Source of the DNA: Archangium lansingense
GTDB lineage: Bacteria; Myxococcota; Myxococcia; Myxococcales; Myxococcaceae
Assembly (NCBI RefSeq): GCF_026626635.1
Contig: NZ_JAPNKA010000001.1
Span: 6,572,001 to 6,636,000 of the forward strand
Length of the DNA stretch: 64,000 nucleotides
Direction of reading: 5' to 3'
This document shows, in pieces, positions 35,412-42,994 of the stretch. The notes under the pieces are model-generated. The model did not search any database. It was not told where the DNA came from and saw nothing but the letters and a program-made list of their open reading frames with translations. A program made the translations under genes and the position numbers. Within the stretch, counting starts at the first letter, position 1. Each line of letters begins with the position of its first letter.

Positions 35412-36485
35412 ATGGCAGGCGCCGACCGCCAGGATGGACCGGTGGAGATCGACGGGAGCGAGGGCGAGGGGGGAGGACAGATCCTCCGCTCGGCGCTCTC
35501 GCTGTCGCTCATCACCGGGAGGCCCTTCCACATGAAGAACGTGAGGGCCCACCGCCAGCCAACGGGGCTGAGGCCGCAGCATCTCGCCTGCGTGCGGGGG
35601 GCGGAGGCCATCAGTGGGGGCCAGAGCGAGGGCGCGGCGGTAGGGGCGTCGGAGCTGCTTTTCGAGCCGGGGCCGGTGCGTCCGGGCGACTACGTGCTGG
35701 AGGTAGGGACGGCGGGCAGCACGCCCTTGCTCTTCCAGTGCCTCTTCTATCCGCTGGCGCTGGCGGGGGGCGGCTCGCTCACCTTGCGCGGGGGGACGCA
35801 CCTGCCTCACAGCCCCAGCTACCACTACGTGGTGGGCGTGTGGCTGCCGGTGGCGAAGGCCTACGGGCTGAACGCCTCGCTGCGGCTGGTACAGGCGGGC
35901 TTCTACCCGCAGGGAGCGGGGGAGTTCATCGCCGAGGTGGAGCCGGTGCGCGACCCTCCGAGCCGGGTGGAGCTGCCGGCGCGCGGGACGCTGCGGGACA
36001 TCTCGGTGGGCTCGTTCGTGGGGGGGCTGCCCTTCGGCATCGCGGAGCGGCAGTCCAAGGAGGCGGTGGCGGCGCTGCGCGAGCGGGGCATCTACAGCCA
36101 CGCGGAGAACCGGCCGCTGCCGACGACGCACTCGGTGGGCACGGTGACGTTCATCCTGGCGCAGTTCGAGCACACGATCGCCGGCTTCACTGCCCTGGGT
36201 AAGCGGGGGCGCCCGGCGGAGGACGTAGGGCGCGAGGCGGCGGAGGAGGTGGCTCGCTTCATGGAGAGCGGGGGCGCGCTGGATGAGCACCTCGGGGATC
36301 AGATCCTCCTGCCGGCGGCGCTGCTGGCGGCGGGGAAGCTGGGCCCGGCCTCGCCGGGGACGACGCGCTACACGACGGCGCGGGTGACGGAACACCTCAC
36401 CACGCACGCGTGGCTCATCGAGCACTTCCTGCCGGTGCGAGTGACGGTGGAACCAGGGGGCGCGGTCGAGGTCGCTCCGGCCTGA
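35412..36485 (+). CDS. rtcA: RNA 3'-terminal phosphate cyclase
   Basis: About 357 residues, the usual length. It starts GPVEIDGSEGEGGGQILRSALSLSLITGRPF, the strongest family signature, and has catalytic His 293 in DEHLGDQILLPAAL. It converts RNA 3'-phosphate ends to 2',3'-cyclic phosphates with ATP. Start ATG 35412 with GGAGG about 10 nt before. In many bacteria it forms an operon with rtcB ligase under the sigma-54 regulator RtcR; neither is present here, so this is an orphan copy. Its partner gene may be elsewhere in the genome. Confidence 0.93.
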   Translation: MAGADRQDGPVEIDGSEGEGGGQILRSALSLSLITGRPFHMKNVRAHRQPTGLRPQHLACVRGAEAISGGQSEGAAVGASELLFEPGPVRPGDYVLEVGTAGSTPLLFQCLFYPLALAGGGSLTLRGGTHLPHSPSYHYVVGVWLPVAKAYGLNASLRLVQAGFYPQGAGEFIAEVEPVRDPPSRVELPARGTLRDISVGSFVGGLPFGIAERQSKEAVAALRERGIYSHAENRPLPTTHSVGTVTFILAQFEHTIAGFTALGKRGRPAEDVGREAAEEVARFMESGGALDEHLGDQILLPAALLAAGKLGPASPGTTRYTTARVTEHLTTHAWLIEHFLPVRVTVEPGGAVEVAPA

Positions 36486-36546
36486 CCACTCCTTTGCACC
36501 GCCCCCGATGGCGGGCCTGACTCCTCCCGTGCGACAGTCCATCCCG

Positions 36547-37542
36547 ATGAGCGCTGCCCTCGACGTCGTCCTCGAAGCCGGAGACATCACCGCCACGCGT
36601 GCGGACGTGGTGCTGCTCAAACACGCCCAGAGCTTCTACGGCGCGGATCAGGCCGTGGCAAATCGGCTCGAGGGCGTGGGCGTCTCGATGGCACGGTTGT
36701 CCGTGCCCGTCGGAGCGCATGCCTTCGTCGACACGAATGGTGCCATCGCCGCGCCCCTGGCCCTCTTCCTGGGGACCGTGAGGCTGGGGCACTTCGGCTA
36801 CCACGAGATCCGCCAGTTCGCGGACCGGGCTCTCAAGGCGCTCGAGTCGCGCCCGGGCATCCGCCACATCGCCTGCACGATCCATGGCCCCAACTACGGC
36901 CTGGATGAGGACGAGGCGGCGCTCGCGCTCGTCGGAGGCCTCGTCGAGTCCTTCATGAGGGGGGCAGGGCCGGAAGGCCTGGAGCGCATCACCGTGGTGG
37001 AGCTGCACCAGCGGCGCGCGGAGCGGCTCCGCAGGGCTTTGGAGCGGGGACTCGGGAAGAGCCCGGGGGTGGAGCCCCTGCCGAGTGGCTGGGGCTTCCG
37101 CGTCAAGCGCATGAGCCAGGTCGTCCAGGCGCCGCCGCTGGCCACGGCCGGAGCACAGTCACTGGCCAAGCCGCACGCCTTCGTCGCAATGCCCTTCGCT
37201 CCTGAGATGGAGGATGTCTATCACTACGGCATCCTGAGCCCCGTGAAGGGCGCGGGCCTGCTGTGCGAGCGCGTGGATCAGGTCGTGTTCGAGGGCGCCA
37301 TCATCCAGCGCATCAAAGAGCGCATCGACACCGCGAAGGTGGTCATCGCCGACCTCTCCATGGCCAACCCGAACGTGTACCTGGAGGTCGGCTACGCGTG
37401 GGGTAAGGGGCGGCCGACGATTCTGCTCGTCCGCGACCTCAAGGAGCTCAAGTTCGACGTCGCGGCCTACCGCTGCCTCGTGTACCGCAACATTCGAGAC
37501 CTGGAGACCCAGCTCTCGCGCGAGCTACAGCATTTCGGCTGA
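36547..37542 (+). CDS. Fusion of a macro-like domain and a TIR/nucleoside-deoxyribosyltransferase-like domain
   Basis: About 331 residues. N-terminal domain (about 1-190) starts VVLEAGDITATRADVVLL, resembling the GDIT entry of macro domains, and has GPNYGLDEDEAA later. C-terminal domain (about 210-325) has FVAMPFAPEMEDVY, VVIADLSMANPNVYLEVGYAWGKGRPTILLV, which fits the nucleoside 2-deoxyribosyltransferase/TIR-like fold, with the likely catalytic Glu in YLEVGYAWG. The two folds handle ADP-ribose and NAD-type ligands in other systems, so an NAD-linked defence or signalling role is plausible but inferred. Start chosen at ATG 36547 for lack of a better site. Sits 61 bp after rtcA with no known defence gene next to it. 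Confidence 0.6.
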   Translation: MSAALDVVLEAGDITATRADVVLLKHAQSFYGADQAVANRLEGVGVSMARLSVPVGAHAFVDTNGAIAAPLALFLGTVRLGHFGYHEIRQFADRALKALESRPGIRHIACTIHGPNYGLDEDEAALALVGGLVESFMRGAGPEGLERITVVELHQRRAERLRRALERGLGKSPGVEPLPSGWGFRVKRMSQVVQAPPLATAGAQSLAKPHAFVAMPFAPEMEDVYHYGILSPVKGAGLLCERVDQVVFEGAIIQRIKERIDTAKVVIADLSMANPNVYLEVGYAWGKGRPTILLVRDLKELKFDVAAYRCLVYRNIRDLETQLSRELQHFG

Positions 37543-37555
37543 GCATTCGGGGGCA

Positions 37556-37750
37556 CTACTTCTCTTCCGGCCCTGGGGACTTCGGCCGGAAGAGGGGGCA
37601 CCTGAGCACCGGTTGAGGCGGATACTTCTGCGGCAGCAGCGGGCAGAGGATGAACGTGGAGGTTTTGGTCCGCACATACTTCGGCGGTGCCGCGCAGCGG
37701 TGACACAGGCTCGTGGGGTAGGGGAGCGAGGACGGCGGAGTTTCATCCAT
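37556..37750 (-). CDS. Small Cys-rich conserved protein, possible zinc-binding
   Basis: About 64 residues. CHRC near residue 16 is followed by two further Cys-Pro pairs (ILCPLL and LRCPLF), giving a zinc-ribbon-like set of four cysteines in a Pro-rich, basic context (YVRTKTSTFI). I recall very similar short proteins with this TSLCHRCAAPP pattern in other myxobacteria, but no function. The start is the ATG at 37750. The rest of 37543-37830 contains no other gene. It runs convergent with the TIR-like gene and is 80 bp from the secreted-protein stop. Confidence 0.55.
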   Translation of the reverse strand: MDETPPSSLPYPTSLCHRCAAPPKYVRTKTSTFILCPLLPQKYPPQPVLRCPLFRPKSPGPEEK

Positions 37751-37830
37751 GGCCCCTACCCACGCCCGGACCGGGAGCGGATGTCAAGCGCGAGCGTCAG
37801 GGGTGCACGGCCTGACGCCCGCCGAGCCCC

Positions 37831-39258
37831 TCAGGGCGTGTTGGCGTTGAGGCAGGCACGTTGCCCGCCGGTGAGGAAGTAATCGTTCGTGCGCAGCAGC
37901 AGGTTCCCGTTGTCGGTGGAGGGGGTCGTCTGGGCTTGCTCGCCAGCACCGAAGATCATGCCGATGCCGTGAGCGGCGGCCACCTCCTGCGGGTGGTCGA
38001 AGAAGTAGTCCAGACGGTTGTCCTTCCAGTGCTGGTCGTAGCCAGGCATCGACATGTTGCCCACGGGGATCTGCCACCACAGGTTGGGCCGGCCCATCCG
38101 CTCCGAGAGCGCCTTGGCGAACCGGAAGGCCTGGCGGAAGTGGGGGAGCGTGGTGTTGGTCGTGTCCCACCAACTGTTCCGTCCCAGGCGCACCTGGTAG
38201 TACTGGGCGTCGCGGTCGCTCGTCTCCACCACGACGAAGTCCCCTGCGCCACCACCGCACGCCAAGAGGAAGTCGGCCACCTTGCGGGCCTCGCCCTCCA
38301 CATCGAGCGAGGGGTCCTTGTTCATCATGGCGTCAATCTTCGTCGCCCACGCCGAGGCATGCAGGCCCACCTTGGCATTGGGGGCGTACTTGCGAACCAT
38401 GGCGATCATGCAGCGGCCCATGCCGGCGATGGTGTTCTCCACGTTCGCGCAGTCCGTGGGATTGGCCGAGGCGACCGCCGCCGGAATCATGTGAGGATTG
38501 GGATTCACATGCTGCGCATACGCCCAGAAGTCTGGCTCAATGTGAAGCAATGCGGTGGAAGTACCAATCTGCTTCAACACGAAACGCCAGTCATTGTAGT
38601 AGCGCTGCATCATCGAGACGTTCTGCGCTGCGGCGACCTCCTGCGAGCCTTCCGCCACGCGACTGGCGTGGAGCATCTCGTAATAGGTGATCATCGGGAT
38701 CTGCCCCAGGTTGATGGTCTGCTGGAAGTAGTCGCGCAGGTACTGCCCTGGAGCGACCTGATCCCACTGCCAGCATCCCCACCACCCGCAGCCATTGGGA
38801 TTCGAGTTGGAGCAGGACTGCCCGGCGGCGGAGCAACTCGTGCTGCACGAGTTGCACGGCTCCACGCTGTCGAACAGGCCTCCGGCGAGGTAGATGTAGC
38901 GGAGGTCGAACGGCGCCAGCCCAGCCACGGAGCTGTCCGTCTGCCCGCCGATGAGCACATGGTCCTTTCCGAGGGACTCGAGCAGCGGCTGGCCGAGGCA
39001 GCTCGCGGGCGGAGGCGTGCCGGCGTCCGAGCCGCTCCCCGCGTCCGGAGTGCCAGCGTCCGAGCCCCCGGAGCCCGCGTCCGGAGTACCCGCGTCGTAG
39101 CCCGTGCCCGCGTCCGGAGTGCCAGCATCTGGCGGGCACCTCTTGCAATTACCGCCACCTCGGGGGGCTGCCTCGGCCTCAGGGGGTGCTCCGCTCAAGG
39201 TATAGAAAAACAACAGCCCAGGGACCAATAGCAACAACCAACGAGCGCTGGATTGCAT
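37831..39258 (-). CDS. Large secreted protein with DAG-PDAG linker, unknown catalytic type
   Basis: About 475 residues. Signal peptide (SSARWLLLLVPGLLFFYTL), then a 50-residue linker of DAGTPDAG repeats as seen in many myxobacterial exoproteins, then a ~400-residue domain. That domain has Cys-rich stretches (EPCNSCSTSCSAAGQSC) and alternating strand/helix blocks with acidic strand ends (TALLHIEPDFWAY, VGLHASAWATKID, GDFVVVETSDRDAQYY). This looks like a TIM-barrel hydrolase, but the family is not recognised. The start is the ATG at 39258. A role in carbohydrate or cell-wall degradation is a guess. No partner genes. Confidence 0.65.
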   Translation of the reverse strand: MQSSARWLLLLVPGLLFFYTLSGAPPEAEAAPRGGGNCKRCPPDAGTPDAGTGYDAGTPDAGSGGSDAGTPDAGSGSDAGTPPPASCLGQPLLESLGKDHVLIGGQTDSSVAGLAPFDLRYIYLAGGLFDSVEPCNSCSTSCSAAGQSCSNSNPNGCGWWGCWQWDQVAPGQYLRDYFQQTINLGQIPMITYYEMLHASRVAEGSQEVAAAQNVSMMQRYYNDWRFVLKQIGTSTALLHIEPDFWAYAQHVNPNPHMIPAAVASANPTDCANVENTIAGMGRCMIAMVRKYAPNAKVGLHASAWATKIDAMMNKDPSLDVEGEARKVADFLLACGGGAGDFVVVETSDRDAQYYQVRLGRNSWWDTTNTTLPHFRQAFRFAKALSERMGRPNLWWQIPVGNMSMPGYDQHWKDNRLDYFFDHPQEVAAAHGIGMIFGAGEQAQTTPSTDNGNLLLRTNDYFLTGGQRACLNANTP

Positions 39259-39441
39259 GAGGTGCCTCGCGAATTCGTGTCGGAACCTTTGACGTAAAAC
39301 AAGACTCGCGATCCACGAGGGCGGCCACAATCAAATCCTCTTCTTCAATCTATTTGATGAAAGTGATTGCGGTGTGGATAGAAGTTTTCAAAGGAATACG
39401 AGAAACTCCCGTGCTGGCGAAAGTTTTCAAGGAGAATCCCC

Positions 39442-40270
39442 GTGCGAGCGCACCTCCGACGTACTTGGACCTACTTCCGGCTGGGACGAGGTTTTTCCCA
39501 GCGCCTCGAGCCCTGGCTGCTCGCCCCGGTGCTCGCCGGGTGTGCGTCAGTTCAATCCATTTCATCCGCTCCACCGATAAGCGAGCAGTGCGAGGTACGG
39601 AGTATGGGCGGTCCTGGGGACGATGGTGCTTCAGAAGGGCTCGCGCTCGATGACGCTGGTGGGGGTGTTGTCACGGGTTTCTTCTCCGAGACGGTCGATC
39701 TTGGCGCGGGCCCCATCCATAGCGCGGGAGGCACCGATGTCTTCGTGACGCGCTTTGGTCCCTCTGATGAGACGCTCTGGGCGCGTGCTCTGGGCGGTGG
39801 GTCCGCTGCAGTGGCGCACTGACTTCGGTGGCCAGACGCCGCTCGCCGCCGCGGGCTTCGATGCGTTCCTGTCTCGCCGCACCGGGGACGGAACGCTCGT
39901 GTGGGAGCAGCGGCTGACCCGGAGCGATGTGCAGGCGCACGGCGTCTCGCTCGATGCCCAGGGGCGTGCGTGGGTGAGCGGGCACTTCAAGGAGTCGCTC
40001 ACCGTGGGAGCTACGACGCTACGGTCTCAGGGGAAGAGCGATGTGTGGTTCGGCGCATTCTCCGGCGATGGCCACCTGCTCGCGGCGCGAAGCTTCGGGG
40101 GGACGAGCTCGGAGTATGGCTATGCCATCGCGGTGTCACCGCGTGGTGGGGTAGTGCTCTCGGGACAGTTCGATGCACCTCTGCACGTGTGCGGCCGGAC
40201 GCTCGCGAGCGCCGGGGGCTCCGATGCGTTTCGCGTGCGGGTGACGTTGCCACTGGATGGGGAGCACTGA
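39442..40270 (+). pseudogene. Frameshifted SBBP/beta-propeller lipoprotein
   Basis: Two adjacent reading frames belong to one former gene. The first (GTG at 39442, ribosome-binding AAGGAG before it, stop at 39822) encodes a lipobox (LAGC) and one beta-propeller-type repeat: GPGDDGASEGLALDDAGGGVVTGFF and DVFVTRFGPSDETLWARALGG. The second continues in another frame from about 39800 to 40270 with TPLAAAGFDAFLSRRTGDGTLVW, AHGVSLDAQGRAWVSGHF and SSEYGYAIAVSPRGGVVLSGQF. A frameshift or short deletion near 39790-39830 separates the repeats. The family is the Myxococcales SBBP-type repeat lipoproteins, of unknown function. Confidence 0.75.
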
Positions 40271-40393
40271 GACGGCGCTGCGCCTGAGCGGGTGTCTGGA
40301 CACCTGCCGGGCAATCAGATGATGCGCCGGGCCATGACCCCGTGGCTCCGGGCACCGGGTTGCGCGGCTCGCACCCTGCGTTACCTCAGATCA

Positions 40394-40597
40394 ATGACCG
40401 ACGTATCCCACGCCCATGCGTCGCCGCGCGATTACACGCTGCCCGAGGGTTGCCCCGCCTGTGGCGCGGATCTGCCTGTGCGCGTCTCCGCGGCCGGTAC
40501 CCACGGCGTCTGCAAGCACTGCGGGTGGTTTGGCCGTCCACTCCTCACGGTGACCCACCAGGGTCTGCGCATCACGTACGAGGGGGCGCAGGCCTGA
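40394..40597 (+). CDS. Small zinc-ribbon protein
   Basis: About 67 residues, with two CxxC knuckles: CPACGADL and CKHCGWFGRP. Zinc-ribbon proteins of this type bind nucleic acid or protein, but I see no specific family. Start ATG 40394 with no strong ribosome-binding site. The last 26 bp overlap the end of the convergent ceramidase gene, which argues for some caution. Confidence 0.55.
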   Translation: MTDVSHAHASPRDYTLPEGCPACGADLPVRVSAAGTHGVCKHCGWFGRPLLTVTHQGLRITYEGAQA

Positions 40598-41321
40598 GTC
40601 CTCCGGCTTCGAGCGCGGCATGGTGCCTCGCGGTGAACAGCAGCGCGAGCGCACTCAGGCCATGCCAGGCCGCGTGTCCTTGCAACCAGTGATTGTCCGG
40701 GTCGCACCACACCCGCGTCACATCCGCCACCGAGCATGCCGCCGCCGCGGCCATCAGTCCCACCGCCAGCCAGAAGTCCCGGTACGACTCGCGCGGGTCT
40801 GCCCTCCGAGATAGGTGCAGCTCGGTTCCCACGATCACCAGCACCGCCCCCAGCACCACGAGCTGGTAGGGCACCTGTGCGAGCCGCATCATCGGCACGA
40901 GCAGGGTGCACCCCACCGTCAGCCCGGCGTGTACCGCTCCCACCCGCTCGCGCGGCAACCAACCTGCGCGGTGTAGGTTTAACGACACCAGCAGGAAGAC
41001 GAGCACGTACATGCCCACGAAATCCAGGAGCTGGGTGGCGAAGTTGTTCGTCGCGTGGAAGGCGAAAGAGAACGCTCCTACGAGCAACGTCGTCCACGCG
41101 AATCGCGCCATGGCGCGGCTGCCCGTGACTCGCCACCTCCACGCACACCACAGCGCAACCGCCAGGTAGGCCAGGTTGGACCAGGCATTCGCGGGTTCGT
41201 TCACCCAGGCGCACATCGTGGCCTCGCACCACTTCACGTTTGGCTCGCCCCAAGTGACCCTCATGTCCCACCAGGGGCAACCCGGTTGCAGGAGTCTCTC
41301 GGGCGCTGCCATGCCGTTCAT
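40572..41321 (-). CDS. Alkaline-ceramidase-family (CREST) membrane protein
   Basis: About 249 residues with around seven transmembrane helices. The N-terminal extracytoplasmic segment WCEATMCAWVNEPANAWSNL and later SFAFHATN and WLQGHAAWHGLSA place it in the ceramidase/CREST superfamily; the His residues in HATN and HAAWH and the Asp in LLDFVGMY are the expected zinc ligands or catalytic set. The family hydrolyses ceramides or related lipids; sphingolipids are made by some myxobacteria, so such a substrate is plausible. The start is the ATG at 41321, with no obvious ribosome-binding site. Its end overlaps a small zinc-ribbon gene by 26 bp. Confidence 0.75.
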   Translation of the reverse strand: MNGMAAPERLLQPGCPWWDMRVTWGEPNVKWCEATMCAWVNEPANAWSNLAYLAVALWCAWRWRVTGSRAMARFAWTTLLVGAFSFAFHATNNFATQLLDFVGMYVLVFLLVSLNLHRAGWLPRERVGAVHAGLTVGCTLLVPMMRLAQVPYQLVVLGAVLVIVGTELHLSRRADPRESYRDFWLAVGLMAAAAACSVADVTRVWCDPDNHWLQGHAAWHGLSALALLFTARHHAALEAGGLRPAPPRT

Positions 41322-41367
41322 GGCTCGAACCTAGCTTCCAGCAGATGCAGAGAGCGGTCGGATATCG

Positions 41368-41467
41368 TGCCTACATCCGCGCACACCTCGTGCTCCAGCT
41401 AGAGCATGTCATGCCTACATTTCGCGACACGACCGCGTCCAAAAGCTCGAATATGCCATGCCTACAT
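41368..41467. repeat. Three spaced direct repeats of RTGCCTACAT
   Basis: GTGCCTACAT at 41368-41377, ATGCCTACAT at 41411-41420 and ATGCCTACAT at 41458-41467, separated by 33 and 37 nt. They lie just upstream of the AT-rich island in the non-coding stretch 41322-41728. Could be protein-binding sites or an accidental repeat; function unknown. Confidence 0.5.
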
Positions 41468-41469
41468 CG

Positions 41470-41720
41470 GCATCTTTTGTATGCAAGAATCTCAATTAAA
41501 TACATGTATGTGATTATGGCTGTGCGACAAAGCCAATCGCAATTGGCGTGCGTGTGTTTGGTTTTGTTGTCTATGTATTTCTTTGTTTTTTGACTGTCTT
41601 TGTCTGTGGCAATAAAACACAATCATTTAACTGATTGTTGATTGTGTTTTGTTGCTGCAAGCACAGGCGGTTGTTGATGTTTGTGTTGTGCGTTGCGCTG
41701 GGAATCCTTGCATCTTGGGG
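41470..41720. other. AT-rich non-coding island
   Basis: Base composition here is far below the rest of the window, with many T-runs and TTGTTG/TGTTTG strings. It lies between the ceramidase gene (upstream end at 41321) and the M48-like gene (stop 41729), and shows no credible gene on either strand. Such islands are often boundaries of recently acquired DNA, but no integrase, tRNA or flanking repeat is visible. It contains the hairpin at 41614-41650. Confidence 0.7.
41614..41650 (-). terminator. Strong hairpin, probable terminator for the M48-like gene
   Basis: A perfect 12-bp inverted repeat: AAAACACAATCA (41614-41625) and TGATTGTGTTTT (41639-41650), loop of 13 nt. Read on the minus strand it lies about 80 bp past the stop of the M48-like gene, and the stem ends in TTTT followed by AT-rich sequence, as for an intrinsic terminator. 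The A-rich opposite side could make it work in both directions. Confidence 0.65.
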
Positions 41721-41728
41721 GTGAGAGA

Positions 41729-42904
41729 TTAGCCCAATGGGTTGCTGGCGCCGCGCAATGCCTCATCAACGAGCCACGAAGGCACGGACAGCGCTCCGGC
41801 CATCCGCTGCAACTCCAGGAAGCTCTCGTTGGTCACGTTCCCGTCCGGGGCCTTCACCAGTGCGAGGTGCTGCACCAGCCGGGCCCGCTCGGGCAGGCTC
41901 ACCGCCTGGCGCACCTGGGCCAGCACGTCTCCCCATTCACTCCGCGAGGCCTCGGGGAGGGGCAGGCGCTCTCCCATCGTCAGGACCCGCCTCATCAACC
42001 CGGAGTGCGCGGCGCCCTCGTCCAGATAAGAAGGATCCAACTCTCGGAGATCCCACGCCAGGAGGGTGTCGGCATCCTCGTCCGACAGCCCTTCCTCGCT
42101 CGCGTAGCGGCCCGCGATCCTCAGAAAAGTCCTTGTCTGGGAGAAGGCCACGAGGGCACGCAGCCGCCATGGGCTGAAAGGATGGGCTCGGAAGCTCCCG
42201 AGCGCTTCGTCGTCCTCGGAGGGAGTCTGGCGAGCCGACGGGTCAGACAGCAGCGCGTTCACCCGGCGCGTCGCGGCCTGTAGCTCGGATTTCACGGACC
42301 CAGAGGTCCATCCGCTCGCCAGTTTGAGCAGGACATTCGCGGAGACCTCGAGCTCCTTGGCGCACAGCAGTCCCGCCCGGTCAGCGCTGGCCTCCGCCGC
42401 CCGGTTCCACCGGTACAGCCCGAGGAGCGCGGCGTGGGGGACGATCCTCCCGGATTCATCGCTGGCGACGGCCGTAGCCGGCAGGGGGAGGTTGAAGTGC
42501 TCGAAGGCGAGGTGGCCGAGCTCGCGACCGAGGATGAAGCGCAACTCGGCCTCTTGGAACACCTCGAGGAGCCGCGAGGACAGGACGATGGCGGGCGTCT
42601 CCGGCGGGGCGTAAATCGCCGCGGCTCGGATCATCGGCTCCGAGCTAACGAACACCTCCACCGGTTCCTTGTGGCCCAGGATTTCCCTGCAGGCGGCCAG
42701 TGTATCCAGGACCACCGGGGCCACCGCGCGCGTCAGCCTGAAGGCGTTGGAGAGCAGCTGCCTCCGCCTCGCGATCGAGCCGGACCTGACCGGATCCTTC
42801 TCCGCGCGCCGCACTGCCCGCTGGATGTCCTCATGGGCGAGCAGCTCGTCGTGCAAGCGCCGATCGATCGCGGACTGGAAGATGCTCGGGTTCACATGCG
42901 CCAT
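41729..42904 (-). CDS. M48-family metalloprotease homologue with degenerate active site
   Basis: About 391 residues, no signal peptide and no clear transmembrane helix. The M48 (HtpX/Ste24) motif region reads ILGRELGHLAFEH: the first zinc-binding His of HExxH is Arg127, while E128 and H131 remain. The distal zinc ligand motif is kept as EASAD (E171 to D175, ExxxD). With the His lost, normal zinc proteolysis is unlikely, so this may be a pseudo-protease serving as adaptor or chaperone. It is transcribed divergently from the Clp-like operon with a 90-bp intergenic gap, which suggests a functional link. Start ATG at 42904. Confidence 0.8.
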   Translation of the reverse strand: MAHVNPSIFQSAIDRRLHDELLAHEDIQRAVRRAEKDPVRSGSIARRRQLLSNAFRLTRAVAPVVLDTLAACREILGHKEPVEVFVSSEPMIRAAAIYAPPETPAIVLSSRLLEVFQEAELRFILGRELGHLAFEHFNLPLPATAVASDESGRIVPHAALLGLYRWNRAAEASADRAGLLCAKELEVSANVLLKLASGWTSGSVKSELQAATRRVNALLSDPSARQTPSEDDEALGSFRAHPFSPWRLRALVAFSQTRTFLRIAGRYASEEGLSDEDADTLLAWDLRELDPSYLDEGAAHSGLMRRVLTMGERLPLPEASRSEWGDVLAQVRQAVSLPERARLVQHLALVKAPDGNVTNESFLELQRMAGALSVPSWLVDEALRGASNPLG

Positions 42905-42994
42905 GGTGCGGTGGTCTCCTGGCGCCAGCGTACCTCATCGGGATTGGCACGCCCCATCCCTTTACGGAGGAGGACGGCATAGGATGCCGGGTAC
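42905..42994. promoter_or_regulatory. Divergent promoter region of the M48-like gene and Clp-like operon
   Basis: Only 90 bp separates the two start codons, so regulation is probably shared. GGAGGAGG occurs at 42966-42973, but 21 nt before the Clp-like ATG (42995), too far for a normal ribosome-binding site. No clear -35/-10 or operator motif could be fixed. Confidence 0.5.

Noticed and set aside
41368..41467. The three RTGCCTACAT repeats as a CRISPR array
   Set aside because: Repeat unit of only 10 bp, just three copies and no cas genes.
41345..41622. Short open frames in the AT-rich island on both strands
   Set aside because: They overlap each other and a hairpin and show no recognisable motif; treated as non-coding.
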